Below, in pieces: positions 12,501-20,997 of a DNA stretch of 64,000 nt (its first letter is position 1; each line of letters opens with the position of its first letter). The position numbers and the translations under genes are program-made. The stretch comes from Holothuria scabra (taxonomy: Eukaryota; Echinodermata; Holothuroidea; Aspidochirotida; Holothuriidae), in the NCBI GenBank assembly GCA_037179385.1, contig CM074187.1, positions 49,324,879 to 49,388,878 on the forward strand, in the 5' to 3' direction. The notes under the pieces were generated by a model. It was not told the DNA's origin. It did not search any database and saw nothing but the letters and a program-made list of their open reading frames with translations.

Positions 12501-13529
12501 AAAATTGCCCAGAGTCCTAACAAGCTCACAAATCTCAGTATCAGACAGGTCTTGAAAACAGTTGTGCAAACGATTACAGGTTCTTTGAACTAATTGTGCA
12601 GACTGAAAGTTGGAGGAACGGAGAGCATTTAAAATTGATAAACAATCTTGGGCTGTTACCTGTGGGTCTAGCCTGATTAAGACTAACAGTTTGTGAAGGA
12701 GTTTTCCTCTTTGCATAGGAGAGAGCTTAATTGCTGTGGTTTCCATGAATGCAACCAACTGCCAAATGGTTTCTGCTTTAGAAATCATCTTGGGGACAAG
12801 AAGGACCAAAGCTTTGTGAAGGGCTTGGGATAGTTCACTAGTCAGTTTGAGTGAATTTAAAATTTGACAGAGGATGGCTAAGTTTGCTGGTGACATTTGG
12901 TTCAATCGGTACTGCGAATGAGATAACAAAGTATGAATGAGGGCGCTGTTCTCTGGCACATTAATCCTCAGCAATGCTCTAAGACTTAGTAGAAATGATG
13001 AGTCATCCATATATTGCGCTTCTCTGAGGCAAGCATGGCATAAATCACGAAATACAGGTTCTACTGTGACTAAGGCATTCGTACTATCAGTTGCCATGGG
13101 AACATTTTCCTGATTGAGATCCCATATATCTGCAAGTTGTTGTAGAGCCCTACTGATATGAATCTCTGTTAGGTATGGCTTATACTGATCATAAATTTCA
13201 AATATGTCCTCAGGGTATTCTGCTTCAAAGAGTTTCTCTAATGCTTCATGAGAAACAGGATCTAAGCCTTCACCTACGACTAGGCTGGTTGACTCTTCAG
13301 GTTTTAAGTTAGGCTTTGGAGGTCTACCGAACAAATACAGTCCAACTTTCTTATGGTTTTTCAGTAAAGGTGAGTTTGAGAAATTACACTGAACACTTGT
13401 AATTGGTGGATACTTCTGTATCGTCTGCTTTGAGGAGATTCTGCATAAATTTGATGACAATGCAGGATTAACACCTTTGCCAGATGTTAAAACCCTAGAA
13501 ACGGTCAGTGATAGCCTCTGCAATGACAT
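3493..13529 (-). CDS. FASTK-domain (FASTKD) family protein, five coding exons
   Basis: Spliced CDS on the minus strand: 13529-12059, 9700-9452, 8123-8063, 6480-6360, 3591-3493, giving 666 residues. FASTKD proteins are mitochondrial-matrix RNA-binding factors that process or stabilise mitochondrial transcripts. The N terminus (MSLQRLSLTVSRVL) is basic and amphipathic, like a mitochondrial presequence. Residues ~60-480 form Leu-rich helical repeats ending in a FAST_1-like region. Residues ~594-655 form a RAP domain ('SIAINILPKEG', 'HLVGLYHLKDRVLKHLGYQ'). All introns are GT-AG and the phases agree (1,1,2,0). An in-frame TAA lies eight codons before the ATG. The usual RAP 'P-x-x-EW' is not seen after the GYQ block. 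Length fits FASTKD proteins (roughly 550-850). I cannot say which paralogue it is. Confidence 0.85.
3592..6359. other. FASTKD intron 4 (no other gene)
   Basis: Intronic. It holds one SINE (5069-5300, listed separately) and several poly-A/T and poly-G runs. I see no further exon, although a short in-phase exon completing the RAP domain could hide here. Confidence 0.6.
5069..5300 (-). repeat. tRNA-derived SINE, near full-length
   Basis: On the plus strand it begins with the 3' tail GGTTAGATGGAGTTTTATG and runs through 'CCAGTTGTGGCTCA.TGGCTTGTTTT', 'CTCCATTGCTAATGCTGAGC' and 'GTCTTCGGTATGACC'. It ends in a tRNA-like head with a degenerate B box (CTTGAACTCAAAT at ~5248). It is oriented minus, like most copies in the window. 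Confidence 0.75.
6360..6480 (-). CDS. FASTKD gene, coding exon 4 (RAP domain core)
   Basis: 121-nt exon, TTTCTTACAG acceptor and TTATGG|GTAAGA donor. It encodes the RAP core: 'IAINIL', then 'ANETEHLVG', then 'LKDRVLKHLGYQTLW'. The K-x-R-x-L-x-x-L-G-Y pattern is the most diagnostic match in this gene. Confidence 0.85.
6511..6690 (+). mobile_element. TTAA-type MITE family 2, partial copy
   Basis: Begins AAAGGCCCACTCCTCTCATCCCAAAC, then 'TTAATCCCCTC', 'CAATTGTCTTAAACTCATCCTCATTCAGACACAATCTCAG'-like sequence, as in the complete copy at 27077-27373. A local 27-bp duplication (CTAGCCTACTTCCTTAATCCCCTC twice) is present. The right end is not recognisable. Confidence 0.6.
7285..7445 (-). repeat. tRNA-derived SINE, truncated
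   Basis: Carries the tail (GTTAGATGAGGTTTTACAG) and body ('TTTTCCAGTTGTGGCTCACTGGC', 'GGCAGTAGGTTGATTTTTTAAG') but lacks the tRNA-like head. Confidence 0.65.
7480..7580 (-). repeat. tRNA-derived SINE, 3' fragment
   Basis: A second, shorter SINE piece directly after the 7285 copy: 'TTTTACAGCTCCATCTCA', 'AGCCAAGCCAGCCACTACC', 'TTTTTCCAGTTGTGGCTCATTGGCTTGTTTTTC'. The rest is lost. Confidence 0.55.
8063..8123 (-). CDS. FASTKD gene, coding exon 3
   Basis: 61-nt exon, CCTGTAG acceptor and GCAGG|GTAAGT donor. It encodes 'ILILPSIEDDLFNGHPHPAG', the linker into the RAP domain. Phase 1 in and phase 2 out match both neighbours. Confidence 0.78.
8124..9451. other. FASTKD intron 2 (no other gene)
   Basis: Intron between the coding exons at 9452 and 8123. 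Near 8296 there is a CAGGGCTCAAAATTAGC sequence resembling a hAT-type end, without a matching partner. No coding exon is supported. Confidence 0.5.
9452..9700 (-). CDS. FASTKD gene, coding exon 2
   Basis: 249 nt encoding residues 491-574, between acceptor TTCACAG and donor ACAG|GTTTGT. A nearer possible donor (GAG|GTACAT at 9474) would break the phase with the next exon, so 9452 is preferred. The product starts 'EGSYVQNLVLHIALLHHLKD', a FAST_2-like helical stretch. Confidence 0.75.
10370..10735 (-). repeat. Helentron/pearl-like element, short copy with (CA)n
   Basis: On the minus strand it starts with CTGAAGGCAGGCAAGGAATC, then a (GT)n tract (10662-10698 as CA on plus). Two or three worn units follow with 'GTTTACACGGTATC', 'TTGAGTAGATCATTCCTATT' and 'TTTTTGGTGGAGGTCAAATG'. 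The same order occurs at 56679-59995 and 30496-30925. It lies in a FASTKD intron. Confidence 0.65.
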
Positions 13530-13576
13530 TGTGACACCTGTTTCATTCCTTTACAAGCTTTGATGTAGACTGCCAC
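12059..13576 (-). CDS. FASTKD gene, first coding exon (with 47-nt 5'UTR)
   Basis: Coding part 13529-12059, residues 1-490 plus one base. The donor is CATG|GTGAGT, so reading on to the stop at 12012 is intron read-through. Upstream, TTTCCAG ends at 13577, which predicts a non-coding first exon further right. The exon carries the presequence, the helical repeat region and a C-terminal 'QQLFEINAIRCLKLFEH' that resembles the 'INATALLEYPEY' region of FASTKD4. Confidence 0.85.
13505..13546 (-). promoter_or_regulatory. short upstream ORF overlapping the FASTKD start
   Basis: An ATG at 13546 opens a 14-codon frame (stop included) that ends at 13505, inside the FASTKD CDS and in another frame. Scanning ribosomes would meet it before the main ATG at 13529. 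Its context (GGA ATG A) is moderate. An effect on translation is inference. Confidence 0.4.
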
Positions 13577-13864
13577 CTGGAAATGCAATAAAAAAATTAC
13601 AGAATTGAAATAAAAATGTTCCAATCAGAATAAAATCTGTTATGTTATCAATAATAAGCAATAGTACACAAACTATTATTATTATTAACAGACTTATAAA
13701 AGGCCAACTATACACAAAGTAACCAAAGCCCCTGTACAAAATTAAAGCAATAAATAAAATGACAAAGAATAAAAGAACCGAGTAACAGAAGTAAAAGAAT
13801 AAAATAAAAGAAGGGAGAAAAAGCAGAATTAAAAGTCCTACCCAAAATAAAGACGATAAAAATG

Positions 13865-14234
13865 AGTTTTCATCTCTTCTTAAAAGTTAAAAGGGTGGTA
13901 CAGGTGCGAATGTCAATAGGTAGACTATTCCAAAGCTTAGGAGCTATGAAGGAAAAAGCATGTTCACCTAACTTAGAATAAACCCTGGGGACAAAGAGAT
14001 CAGAATGAATAACGGCCCGAGTACAATGGCTACTGGTTCTAATAAACAACAAATCCTTAAGATATTCAGGTCCTGCACCATTGAGAGCATTAAAAGCCAG
14101 GGTAAAAATCTTAAACTGCAATCTATAAATAACTGGTAACCAATGAACCTGTTGGCTATTCATGAGCATTGATAAAAACTTAGAGTGAGCTTCAAAACTT
14201 TTAATGGTACGATTGATAAGTATTTCGAACATGG
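13865..14234 (-). pseudogene. non-LTR retrotransposon (CR1/L2/Jockey-like) RT C-terminal fragment
   Basis: The minus-strand 120-codon frame reads 'VHWLPVIYRLQFKI', 'LAFNALNGAGPEYLKDLL', 'VPRVYSKLGEHAFSFIAPKLWNSLP' and 'LLTFKKR'. This is the well-known C-terminal tail of LINE reverse transcriptases ('LHWLPV', 'ALNGLAPxYLxDLL', 'APxLWNSLP', 'FKxxLKTxLF'). After FKKR the frame stops, and the expected 'KTH(F/L)' follows in a shifted frame, so the copy is dead. It lies between the FASTKD first coding exon and the shared upstream region. LINE tails of this type are usually 5'-truncated insertions, which fits. Confidence 0.85.
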
Positions 14235-14261
14235 CTAGTATACAATAAATAGCAGTTATTC

Positions 14262-14400
14262 ATCACCCCAGACAGTTACCAGTTCCCCGTACAAACTTAC
14301 TTCTGGCCTCTCTTACAACTGTGTTAAAGTCATCCTTATTCAGACACAATACCAGTTAAGTGCATCAGGGCATACAATTGTAATTATGCAAGGTCGGTAT
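14262..14400 (+). mobile_element. TTAA-type MITE family 2, fragment
   Basis: Contains 'CATCACCCCAGACAGTTACCAGTTCCC', 'AACTGTGTTAAAGTCATCC' and 'TATTCAGACACAATACCAGTT', matching the left half of the family. The ends are lost. Confidence 0.5.
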
Positions 14401-14754
14401 ATTAATCAGAATTCTCTCAGTAAACAACTGATAAATTCAATCTTTTTCGGTGACGAATAATTGCCTTTAAAAGCTATAGTGGCTTGAAACGATTAGTTGC
14501 CAATCGGCTTAAAATTTGTTTTCTCACTCTGAACGTAAACCACCATGAAATCCTTGCATTCTTTTGATGATGAATAAATTTGAATGCTCAGAGTATCAGA
14601 CAGTTGACTGCCTCATTTATTATTTATTAATTTTATCATATATTTAATTAAAGCATCATTCTAAGTAAATCCAATTGGTAATCTTTGCAATGCAAATAAA
14701 TGGACGTGAAAATAACTTTTGGTGTTAAAGACATAGTTGTTTGTAAGTTAGATT

Positions 14755-15000
14755 ATGCTAGTTAGATAGAGTTTTACGGCCCAGTTTCCAACCCACTGGT
14801 TCAAGTAGAGCTGGCCACACACTTTTCTCCAGTTGCGGCTCACTGGCTTGTTTTCCCTACTCCATTATTTATGCGGAGCATCACGCGCAACGGCAGTAGG
14901 TTCAATTTGTAGAGTCTTTGGTATGACTCGACCTGGCAAGAGAACCAGGGCCTTCCCCATGAGAGGCACATGCCCTTACTGTTAGACCAAACATGCAGTT
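14755..15000 (-). repeat. tRNA-derived SINE, full-length
   Basis: It runs from the 3' tail (GTTAGATAGAGTTTTACGG) through 'CCAGTTGCGGCTCACTGGC', 'GCGCAACGGCAGTAGGTTC' and 'GAGTCTTTGGTATGACTCGACC'. The head has a degenerate B box (AGAGAACCAGGGC) and A box region (CATGCCCTTACTGTTAGACC). Confidence 0.75.
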
Positions 15001-15205
15001 TTTGTAAGTTAGAATAATTGTGTAATGCAGTGTGGGGAAAAAACACATTTCCAAATTACACACACAAAGTTATCTCCCCGGAATGAAAGAAATCCAAATT
15101 TTCACTTTCTAATTAACTGCTGGATTTGGAACATGACTCATTATGCTATGTTATGCAGTACCTGTAGTACCCTTTAACAACCTTGTTCAATTTAGTATAT
15201 CCCCT

Positions 15206-15510
15206 AAAAGGCTCAATGCTCTCACCCCAAACAGTGCCAATTATCCTTACCTTCTTACTTAAGCCCCTCCCACAATTGTCTGAAATTCATCCTCATGCAG
15301 ACACAACCTTAGTTTATTTCTTCAGGGTGTGTATAGAAAAGCACCTTGTGTAAAATCAAAACACTCTCAATACAGTTCATGCTGTGTAATATGAGCTTTG
15401 GTACTCTACATTGTTTGAATTAGCCGTCAATCTAAAAAGCTGAGCCAACTGAGAGTTTCTGTAAACCCATATAAGCAGTGTAATTTGGGGTGACAGGATT
15501 GGCCCTTCAA
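15206..15510 (+). mobile_element. TTAA-type MITE family 2, near full-length
   Basis: Left end AAAAGGCTCAATGCTCTCACCCCAAAC, right end 'TAATTTGGGGTGACAGGATTGGCCCTTCAAA'. Internal blocks ('CATGCAGACACAACCTTAG', 'GTAATATGAGCTTTGGTA', 'GAGAGTTTCTGT') match the reference copy at 27077-27373. The terminal TTAAs have decayed. Confidence 0.7.
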
Positions 15511-16490
15511 AGTTAAAACCTTCCATGTAATCAGAAGAAGATGAACAAAATGAATGCTGGATGTGTTGTCATTATTCATACATCAGAAAGCAATGATGAT
15601 CTGGTAGCATACACAAAAATGAAAAGCAAGACAAACTTTCCATATCATTGATGATTACAATTGACAGAAACAGTCTTTTACCACAGTAGGTTTACAACAT
15701 TGGGGTGGTCATTCAAATATTTGCAGAGATTGGGCATGGTTAGAACCCTGACATATTTTATGGTGAAAATAAACATCAAACACTTTCAAAAACGATCTCT
15801 CATAGAATAACACTACCATTACATTTCAGCCATAAAATCTCAAGGAAAATGGTCTGATGAACAGGGCTGCAATTTTAAACTGGAATTAGTTTAAAATTAT
15901 TAGTTACCCTTTAGTTTACATTTGGAGAGTAAATTTTCTTGGTTCCAGTATAGAATCAATACTAGAATTCTGTCAACATATGCTGTACTTACTGTAAATT
16001 TTTAGATCATGACCTTTGTACTTTCTGTCCAAAGGAAAGAGAAACAATTTGTCATATTATATTTAACTGTTAGAAAGTTCAACCTTTGAGGAGAGAATTT
16101 CAGAATTTTATTAATTGTTAACACTAACAAGAATTTACATACTAGCCCACAGACTATGATCCTTGGCATTGTGAATGATACTCAGATATGGTTCAAATGC
16201 TACATTTACGAGTGTAAATTGCAATCTTGAATTTTGTTCAGTTTCAAAATTATGCAAGGAGTCTGATACAAGCAGTGCATTACAATGCACTTTAGTTCTT
16301 TTCACATTTCAGCATTTATGAGACAATGGTATCCATTTTCATTTTGACAGTATGATACTTCCTTTTTCTCATCCCCTTTTTCTGAAACATAGTTTATGAA
16401 TGATAAACCTTACATTATCATTATATTTTGTACATACTTCAATTGAGGAAAACATTTGAGAGAAAAAGGTTAAAAAAAAGCAGAGTATAG

Positions 16491-16680
16491 TTCTCATATT
16501 GCACAGCATATTCTGCACTGAGAGTGTTTAGATTACACATTGGGGTCTTGTATAGGCCTACTCACCTTGAAGCAATGGGATTATGTCTGGATGAGGATAA
16601 ACCTAAGGCAACTGCAGGAGGGGCTTAAGTACGTAAAACGGTATTAAGAAGAATTGGAACTGCTTGGGGTGAGGTGATTT
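16491..16680 (-). mobile_element. TTAA-type MITE family 2, partial
   Basis: Minus-oriented: 'CTCATATTGCACAGCATA', 'GTCTGGATGAGGATAAACC', 'GAATTGGAACTGCTTGGGGTGAG'. The distal half is missing. Confidence 0.55.
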
Positions 16681-16738
16681 GGACTTTAATTATAGTCTTG
16701 CTGTATTATATTGATTTGCAAGTGCTGACTAGTGTCTA

Positions 16739-16902
16739 CAAGGACCGCGGAACAAATTTTCCACATGGGGGGCTAATCACCAAAGCAGCTTACTGTAGTA
16801 TGTTCAACAATATAATAGCAATGTTAGGTGGCTCAAAATGCCTACTAGAGAAAAATTGGGGGCTAAAGTCCCCCAGCCCTATCTTCCTCTCTGCAGTCCC
16901 TG
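16739..16902. mobile_element. 'GGACCGCGG' MITE, copy 1
   Basis: Ends are CAAGGACCGCGG and GCAGTCCCTG. Inside are 'TGGGGGGCTAATCACCAAAGCA' and 'TTGGGGGCTAAAGTCCCCCAGCCC'. A second copy of the same design is at 37430-37603. No coding capacity; no convincing target duplication. Confidence 0.6.
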
Positions 16903-17183
16903 GTCTAAAACTAAAAGTATGAGACTATAGGCTATCTGGGCTTCAGCCAATGCAATGTGGGACCTTTAGATCAAGAATGAACTGCTATGTTCTGAGCATA
17001 CAAGATAATTTAGGTATTCCAGAGTTAAAAGTCTTTGTGGCACTTCTTGAATATATTCAAAAGTTTTCAAATGAAAGTGTGCTATTTATAACATAAGAGG
17101 CTTCAAAAATTTTCTTCTGAATAATGCTTGCTTTGACCATTATTCACACTAACATTTTCATATGAACAGTCGTCAGGCCTCAT

Positions 17184-17412
17184 TTTTAAAGGGCAAGAGC
17201 AGTCACCCCGAGTTGAAGTAGTGTAAGTGACTGTCCTGTTTCATGATTAGCTGATGAGAGTCATGTGACAAAATTTTTTCTCCTCAAATGTGGAATATAC
17301 TAGAAGTAACTGCTTGGTTTACCTTGAATATGGAGGTCATAAATATGTTAAAAGAACAATTAAATATGAAGAAAACTGTGATATTTAGAGGGGGCTGCTC
17401 TCGACCTTTATT
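17184..17412 (+). mobile_element. TTAA-type MITE family 1
   Basis: Left end TTTAAAGGGCAAGAGCAGTCACCCC, right end 'GGGGGCTGCTCTCGACCTTTATTAA', an imperfect inverted pair. The core has 'CCTGTTTCATGATTAGCT', 'GAGAGTCATGTGACAA' and 'AGTAACTGCTTGGTTTACC'. Six copies lie in this window. Confidence 0.7.
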
Positions 17413-18211
17413 AAGGAAATTTTTAAGTTGTCCTTCAGAGAAGCCGGAGTCAAATTAAGGTTGTCTGAAAAAATGTTTGGTTGTCCAAATGAAAGTGAAA
17501 AAAGGATGTTTACCAACAGTTTTACTTGACATCTCTGCCGGAGAAAACAAATATCAGATGTTTATTTTGTAGTTTTCCATTTCTGTCTACTTCAATGATG
17601 AAGGGAAGGCTTCACCATTGTCTTAATAGGAATAATACCTCTTCATTTGAGCATTTTCACATACCTCCCAACGGACCCGCCTGACGGACGGGCCTGATTA
17701 CTCGACAGTCACGCCATCAAACCTGTCTTGGACAAGAACTAACCTAGCCCAACAATTTCAGTCCTGATTATAGTGCTTCCACAACCCTTCTTAATAAGTA
17801 GGCCTAGGCCTAATAAGTTAAATTTCATGTGAATAGTGTTTCCACTACCCTCACCTTAGGGTAATTACTAGATTTGGCCTAATACAAACTCCTGTGTGAA
17901 TAGTCCCCAGCACAGGCCTAGGCCTAATCAAATCCTGCTACAAAGCCTAGCCAGTAACATAATGTCAACATTTGCCTACATAGCAGACTGTAGGCCATAT
18001 TCCTTGTTCAGTCAAATCCCCACCAAGTCTGCCAAAGTGAACACCAAACAGATTCTTTGGATATTTATAGAAATATGTGACCTTGAGACTTAAAAAATTT
18101 TAGTGAATATTCACAAGAAGGCAACATCTGGTCCCGTTTAAATCATGCAGTAGCCCAGGCCACCCACAAGAGTTGATGTAACATCATGAAGCACACTTGT
18201 TGGTAGGGGGT

Positions 18212-18815
18212 CTGTTAGTTTCCCCCCTCACTATTTTCCGCCTGTTACTTTCCGCCCCTAAAAATCTTAGGGTGGAAAGTAATGTTTGAACTTACATGTG
18301 TTAAAAAAACTTCAAATTTCAAATCCAAGTACAAAAAAACAATGAAATTTGTGGATAGGCCTAAAAATTTTTCAGTATCCTCATCGAAAAGAAAGAATTG
18401 TATGACCTTTTTTCTAAACAGCAAGTCTAGTCACAGACTCGTATTTGTTACGTATAAGTAGTCCGCTTGTCTATAGGTAGGCTTATGCTGATTGCGTGAA
18501 CAATTGTTCACAGCACTGAATACCCTATACCTGTACATAAGTACGTATTAGTATACTGAACTCTACAGTGAGAATGTTCCTTGGAGAGATGTCAACATGG
18601 CAGTAACGGGCGTCGCATGGAATAGTAAAAGACATCGATGAAGTTTGAAACGTTAACGAAAAGTTGATGGAATCTTCATTTGACAAAAGTACCACTGAAA
18701 TCATATTCCATTCCATTACTTTTTGCCTGCCAAAAAGATGTTTTCTGCTAAAAATTAAAGAGGCGGAAAACACCGTTTTTGAGGGGCAGAAAGTAGCGAG
18801 GGCGGAAACTAACTG
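18212..18815. mobile_element. TIR element with ~40-bp inverted ends
   Basis: The left end 'CTGTTAGTTTCCCCCCTCAC' plus 'TTTCCGCCCC' is matched in inverted order by 'GAGGGGCAGAAAGTAGCGAG' plus 'GGCGGAAACTAACTG' at the right. Length about 604 bp. Open frames inside do not resemble a transposase, so it is non-autonomous. No target duplication was recognised. Confidence 0.65.
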
Positions 18816-19095
18816 TAACCTGTGGGTAGCACCCACTGGACAGGTGGTTATGCAATGCAGTAGTGATCCGATCAGATTTCAGTCTTAGTCCCTCAGTTTA
18901 CAACAACAAGAATACACACACTTGCTCAAAACAATAGCATAAAAATCAGGCAGGACATGAATAAGTCAAATTATGGTAATGAAGTTTTTGTCTAAAATTG
19001 GACGCTGGCCTCTTCCTTTTGACGGACGGTGGTTTGTGAAGCCTTAAAGGGGGAGTGAACAAACAGTGTCCTCTCCACTGGGTATGTCAACACAC

Positions 19096-20047
19096 AGGTC
19101 GTCCTAGCGTTATATAGTACAGTATATATAGTATATATATATAAAAAGGAAAAGGTAAGGCACACCGCCTAACACCAACACAGTGCTTTGCACAAAACTG
19201 TTCATGATTTCTCACCTCACACTACATTTACCCCTTCAGATCTCTCGAGAACCTTCCCATCATCTTCTTCTAAAGAAACACAACAAACTTTAAGTTGTCT
19301 TAAACAAAAAACCTCGCATCAAATGCCAAAATCTTCTCCTCCGATTCAATGCTAACGACGGACTAGATCACGCTTCTCCAATTCATGACGTCACATTACG
19401 TAATGGGAATTGCCCTGTACGAAGCCGGTTCTCCCATCGTTGAGCCAGTGCATGTAAATGCTGAGAACGCCTGTTGTATGCATGCTGTACATGAAGTTCA
19501 CACGTATGCCACATGCAAGTTTTTTTTCATAGCACAGCTAGGGGAATTCTACGGTACAGTACATACCTGTGCGTGTTGCATGTACTTGCGGCAGGGCACA
19601 CGTTTTGGTATGATGGGTTTTCTGATCCGCACGTTTTCCATTTCTTGTTCAGGTTCCCCGTGAAGGAAAAAATTACAGTCTGGTCGTTGACAGATTTCAA
19701 AGAAGTTCGAACTATCCAATTGGAGAACCGGATTCGTACAGGGCAATTCCCATAACGTAATGTGACATCATGCATTGGAGAGGGGTGATCTAGTCCGTCA
19801 TTAACACTGAATCGGAGGAGAAGATTTTTGGCATTTGATGTGAGGTTTTTTGTTTAAGACAACTTAACGTTTGTTGTGTTTCTTTAGAAGAAGATGATGG
19901 GAAGGTTCTCGAGAGATCTGAAGGGGTAAATGTAGTATGAGGTGAGAAATCATGAACAGTTTTGTGCAAAGCACTGTGTTGGTGTTAGGCAGTGTGTCTT
20001 ACCTTTTCCTTTTTATATATATATACTATATAACGCTAGGACGACCT
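19096..20047. mobile_element. fold-back element with ~330-bp inverted arms
   Basis: The left arm 19096-19434 and right arm 19722-20047 are inverted copies with roughly 95% identity by eye, apart from a ~14-bp TATA-rich indel. The outer ends are AGGTCGTCCTAGCG and CGCTAGGACGACCT. The spacer is 287 bp. Open frames inside are by-products of the palindrome. No transposase and no clear target duplication. A transcript through it would fold into a ~320-bp double-stranded hairpin. A related 24-bp piece (GGACGACCTGTGTGTCAACAT) lies at 21459-21480. Confidence 0.85.
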
Positions 20048-20591
20048 TAGCCCTTGAACAGGACCCAGCATTACGTTCCTATGCTATACACTTCATTTCT
20101 GGGCCCTTGCCCGGTATACACAAAAAAAAAGCTCATTTGCCTACTCACAAGTGAGTAGGCATCCCTCATGTCCCCAAAAAGATACCTTTTCTCACCAAAC
20201 TTTCCACAGATGATCTTTGTCATCACATCCACCGTCCACACAAGTCTGTTAACGAAATATGACCTTTAAAAGGGAAATTTTGGCTGGATAATTCTGCGAG
20301 TAATGTTAAGCCTGTGCAGAGTAATTTTTCAGTCGAAGAAGTCGGTGTTTGTCATGTGATCTCATATAAAACGGGGAAGCCTATGCAATGACTGTACAAT
20401 TTCATAATGTACAGAGAGCTTACTATATGAAGTACAAGTATTGACTAGCTGCGCTTACTAATTGGTCTTCCATAGCTTGTCGAGCGGAAGTCCTTCCCAT
20501 CATGCAACACAATAGCAGACGATCAACATGTCTATGTTACTGCAAAGGGCTCTAATTTAGAATCTGTGCCCGGAACTGCGTCATAGCTGTA

Positions 20592-20710
20592 CCGTTAGGG
20601 GTTACGTATGCATAGTAATAGGTTAGGGTTACGTACGCATAGTAATAAGGTTAGGGTTACGTACGCATAGTATAATGGTTACGTACGCATAGGTATAGGG
20701 TTAGGGTGGG
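20592..20710 (+). repeat. 27-28 bp minisatellite containing TTAGGG
   Basis: About four units of 'GGTTAGGGTTACGTACGCATAG' plus TAATA-type spacers. TTAGGG occurs in each of the first units, but the period is 27-28 bp, so this is not a telomere array. It also holds repeated TACGTA palindromes. Confidence 0.8.
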
Positions 20711-20820
20711 CCATATGCAGGTGTACGCATGCCTGTATACGTAGGGGTATATAAACATTTACGTATACGTATCTCATACTGTACATGTATATACACTCTC
20801 AAGTACATACAGTTAGCTTT

Positions 20821-20844
20821 AGGTATACGTAAATACGTATACCT
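20821..20844. other. perfect palindrome
   Basis: AGGTATACGTA, AA, TACGTATACCT: 11-bp arms with a 2-bp centre, inside the TIR element. It could form a cruciform or be the scar of the element's own structure. Confidence 0.7.
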
Positions 20845-20914
20845 ACAGCTATATGTAATAGATAATATTATTAGACAGTACTTATATTATTTTTAACCCA
20901 TCCACCGGCAACAA

Positions 20915-20997
20915 CGCTCGTAGCGCAGTAGGCAAGCGAGCTGGTCTTCATGCTAGAATCGCTATACCGCTAGGGTCGAGGGTTCGGGTCCCGGTAC
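20915..20997 (+). pseudogene. tRNA-like sequence with pol III A and B boxes
   Basis: TAGCGCAGTAGGCAAGCG (20921-20938) resembles a tRNA A box, close to the elongator tRNA-Met D-arm. GGTTCGGGTCC (20981-20991) resembles a B box. The box spacing is within tRNA range, with some extra sequence in the anticodon region. The acceptor ends do not pair, so it is not a working tRNA. It sits inside the TIR element. Confidence 0.55.

Noticed and set aside
18525..18888. Overlapping open frames on both strands
   Set aside because: They span the right TIR of the element at 18212-18815 and resemble no protein.
19385..19775. Several open frames on both strands within the fold-back element
   Set aside because: They are by-products of the palindromic arms and spacer, with no protein similarity.
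20592..20710. Telomere or chromosome-end sequence
   Set aside because: TTAGGG occurs once per 27-28 bp unit inside a bounded transposon, not as a hexamer array.
20915..20997. Functional tRNA gene
   Set aside because: A and B boxes are present, but acceptor ends do not pair and the anticodon region has extra sequence.
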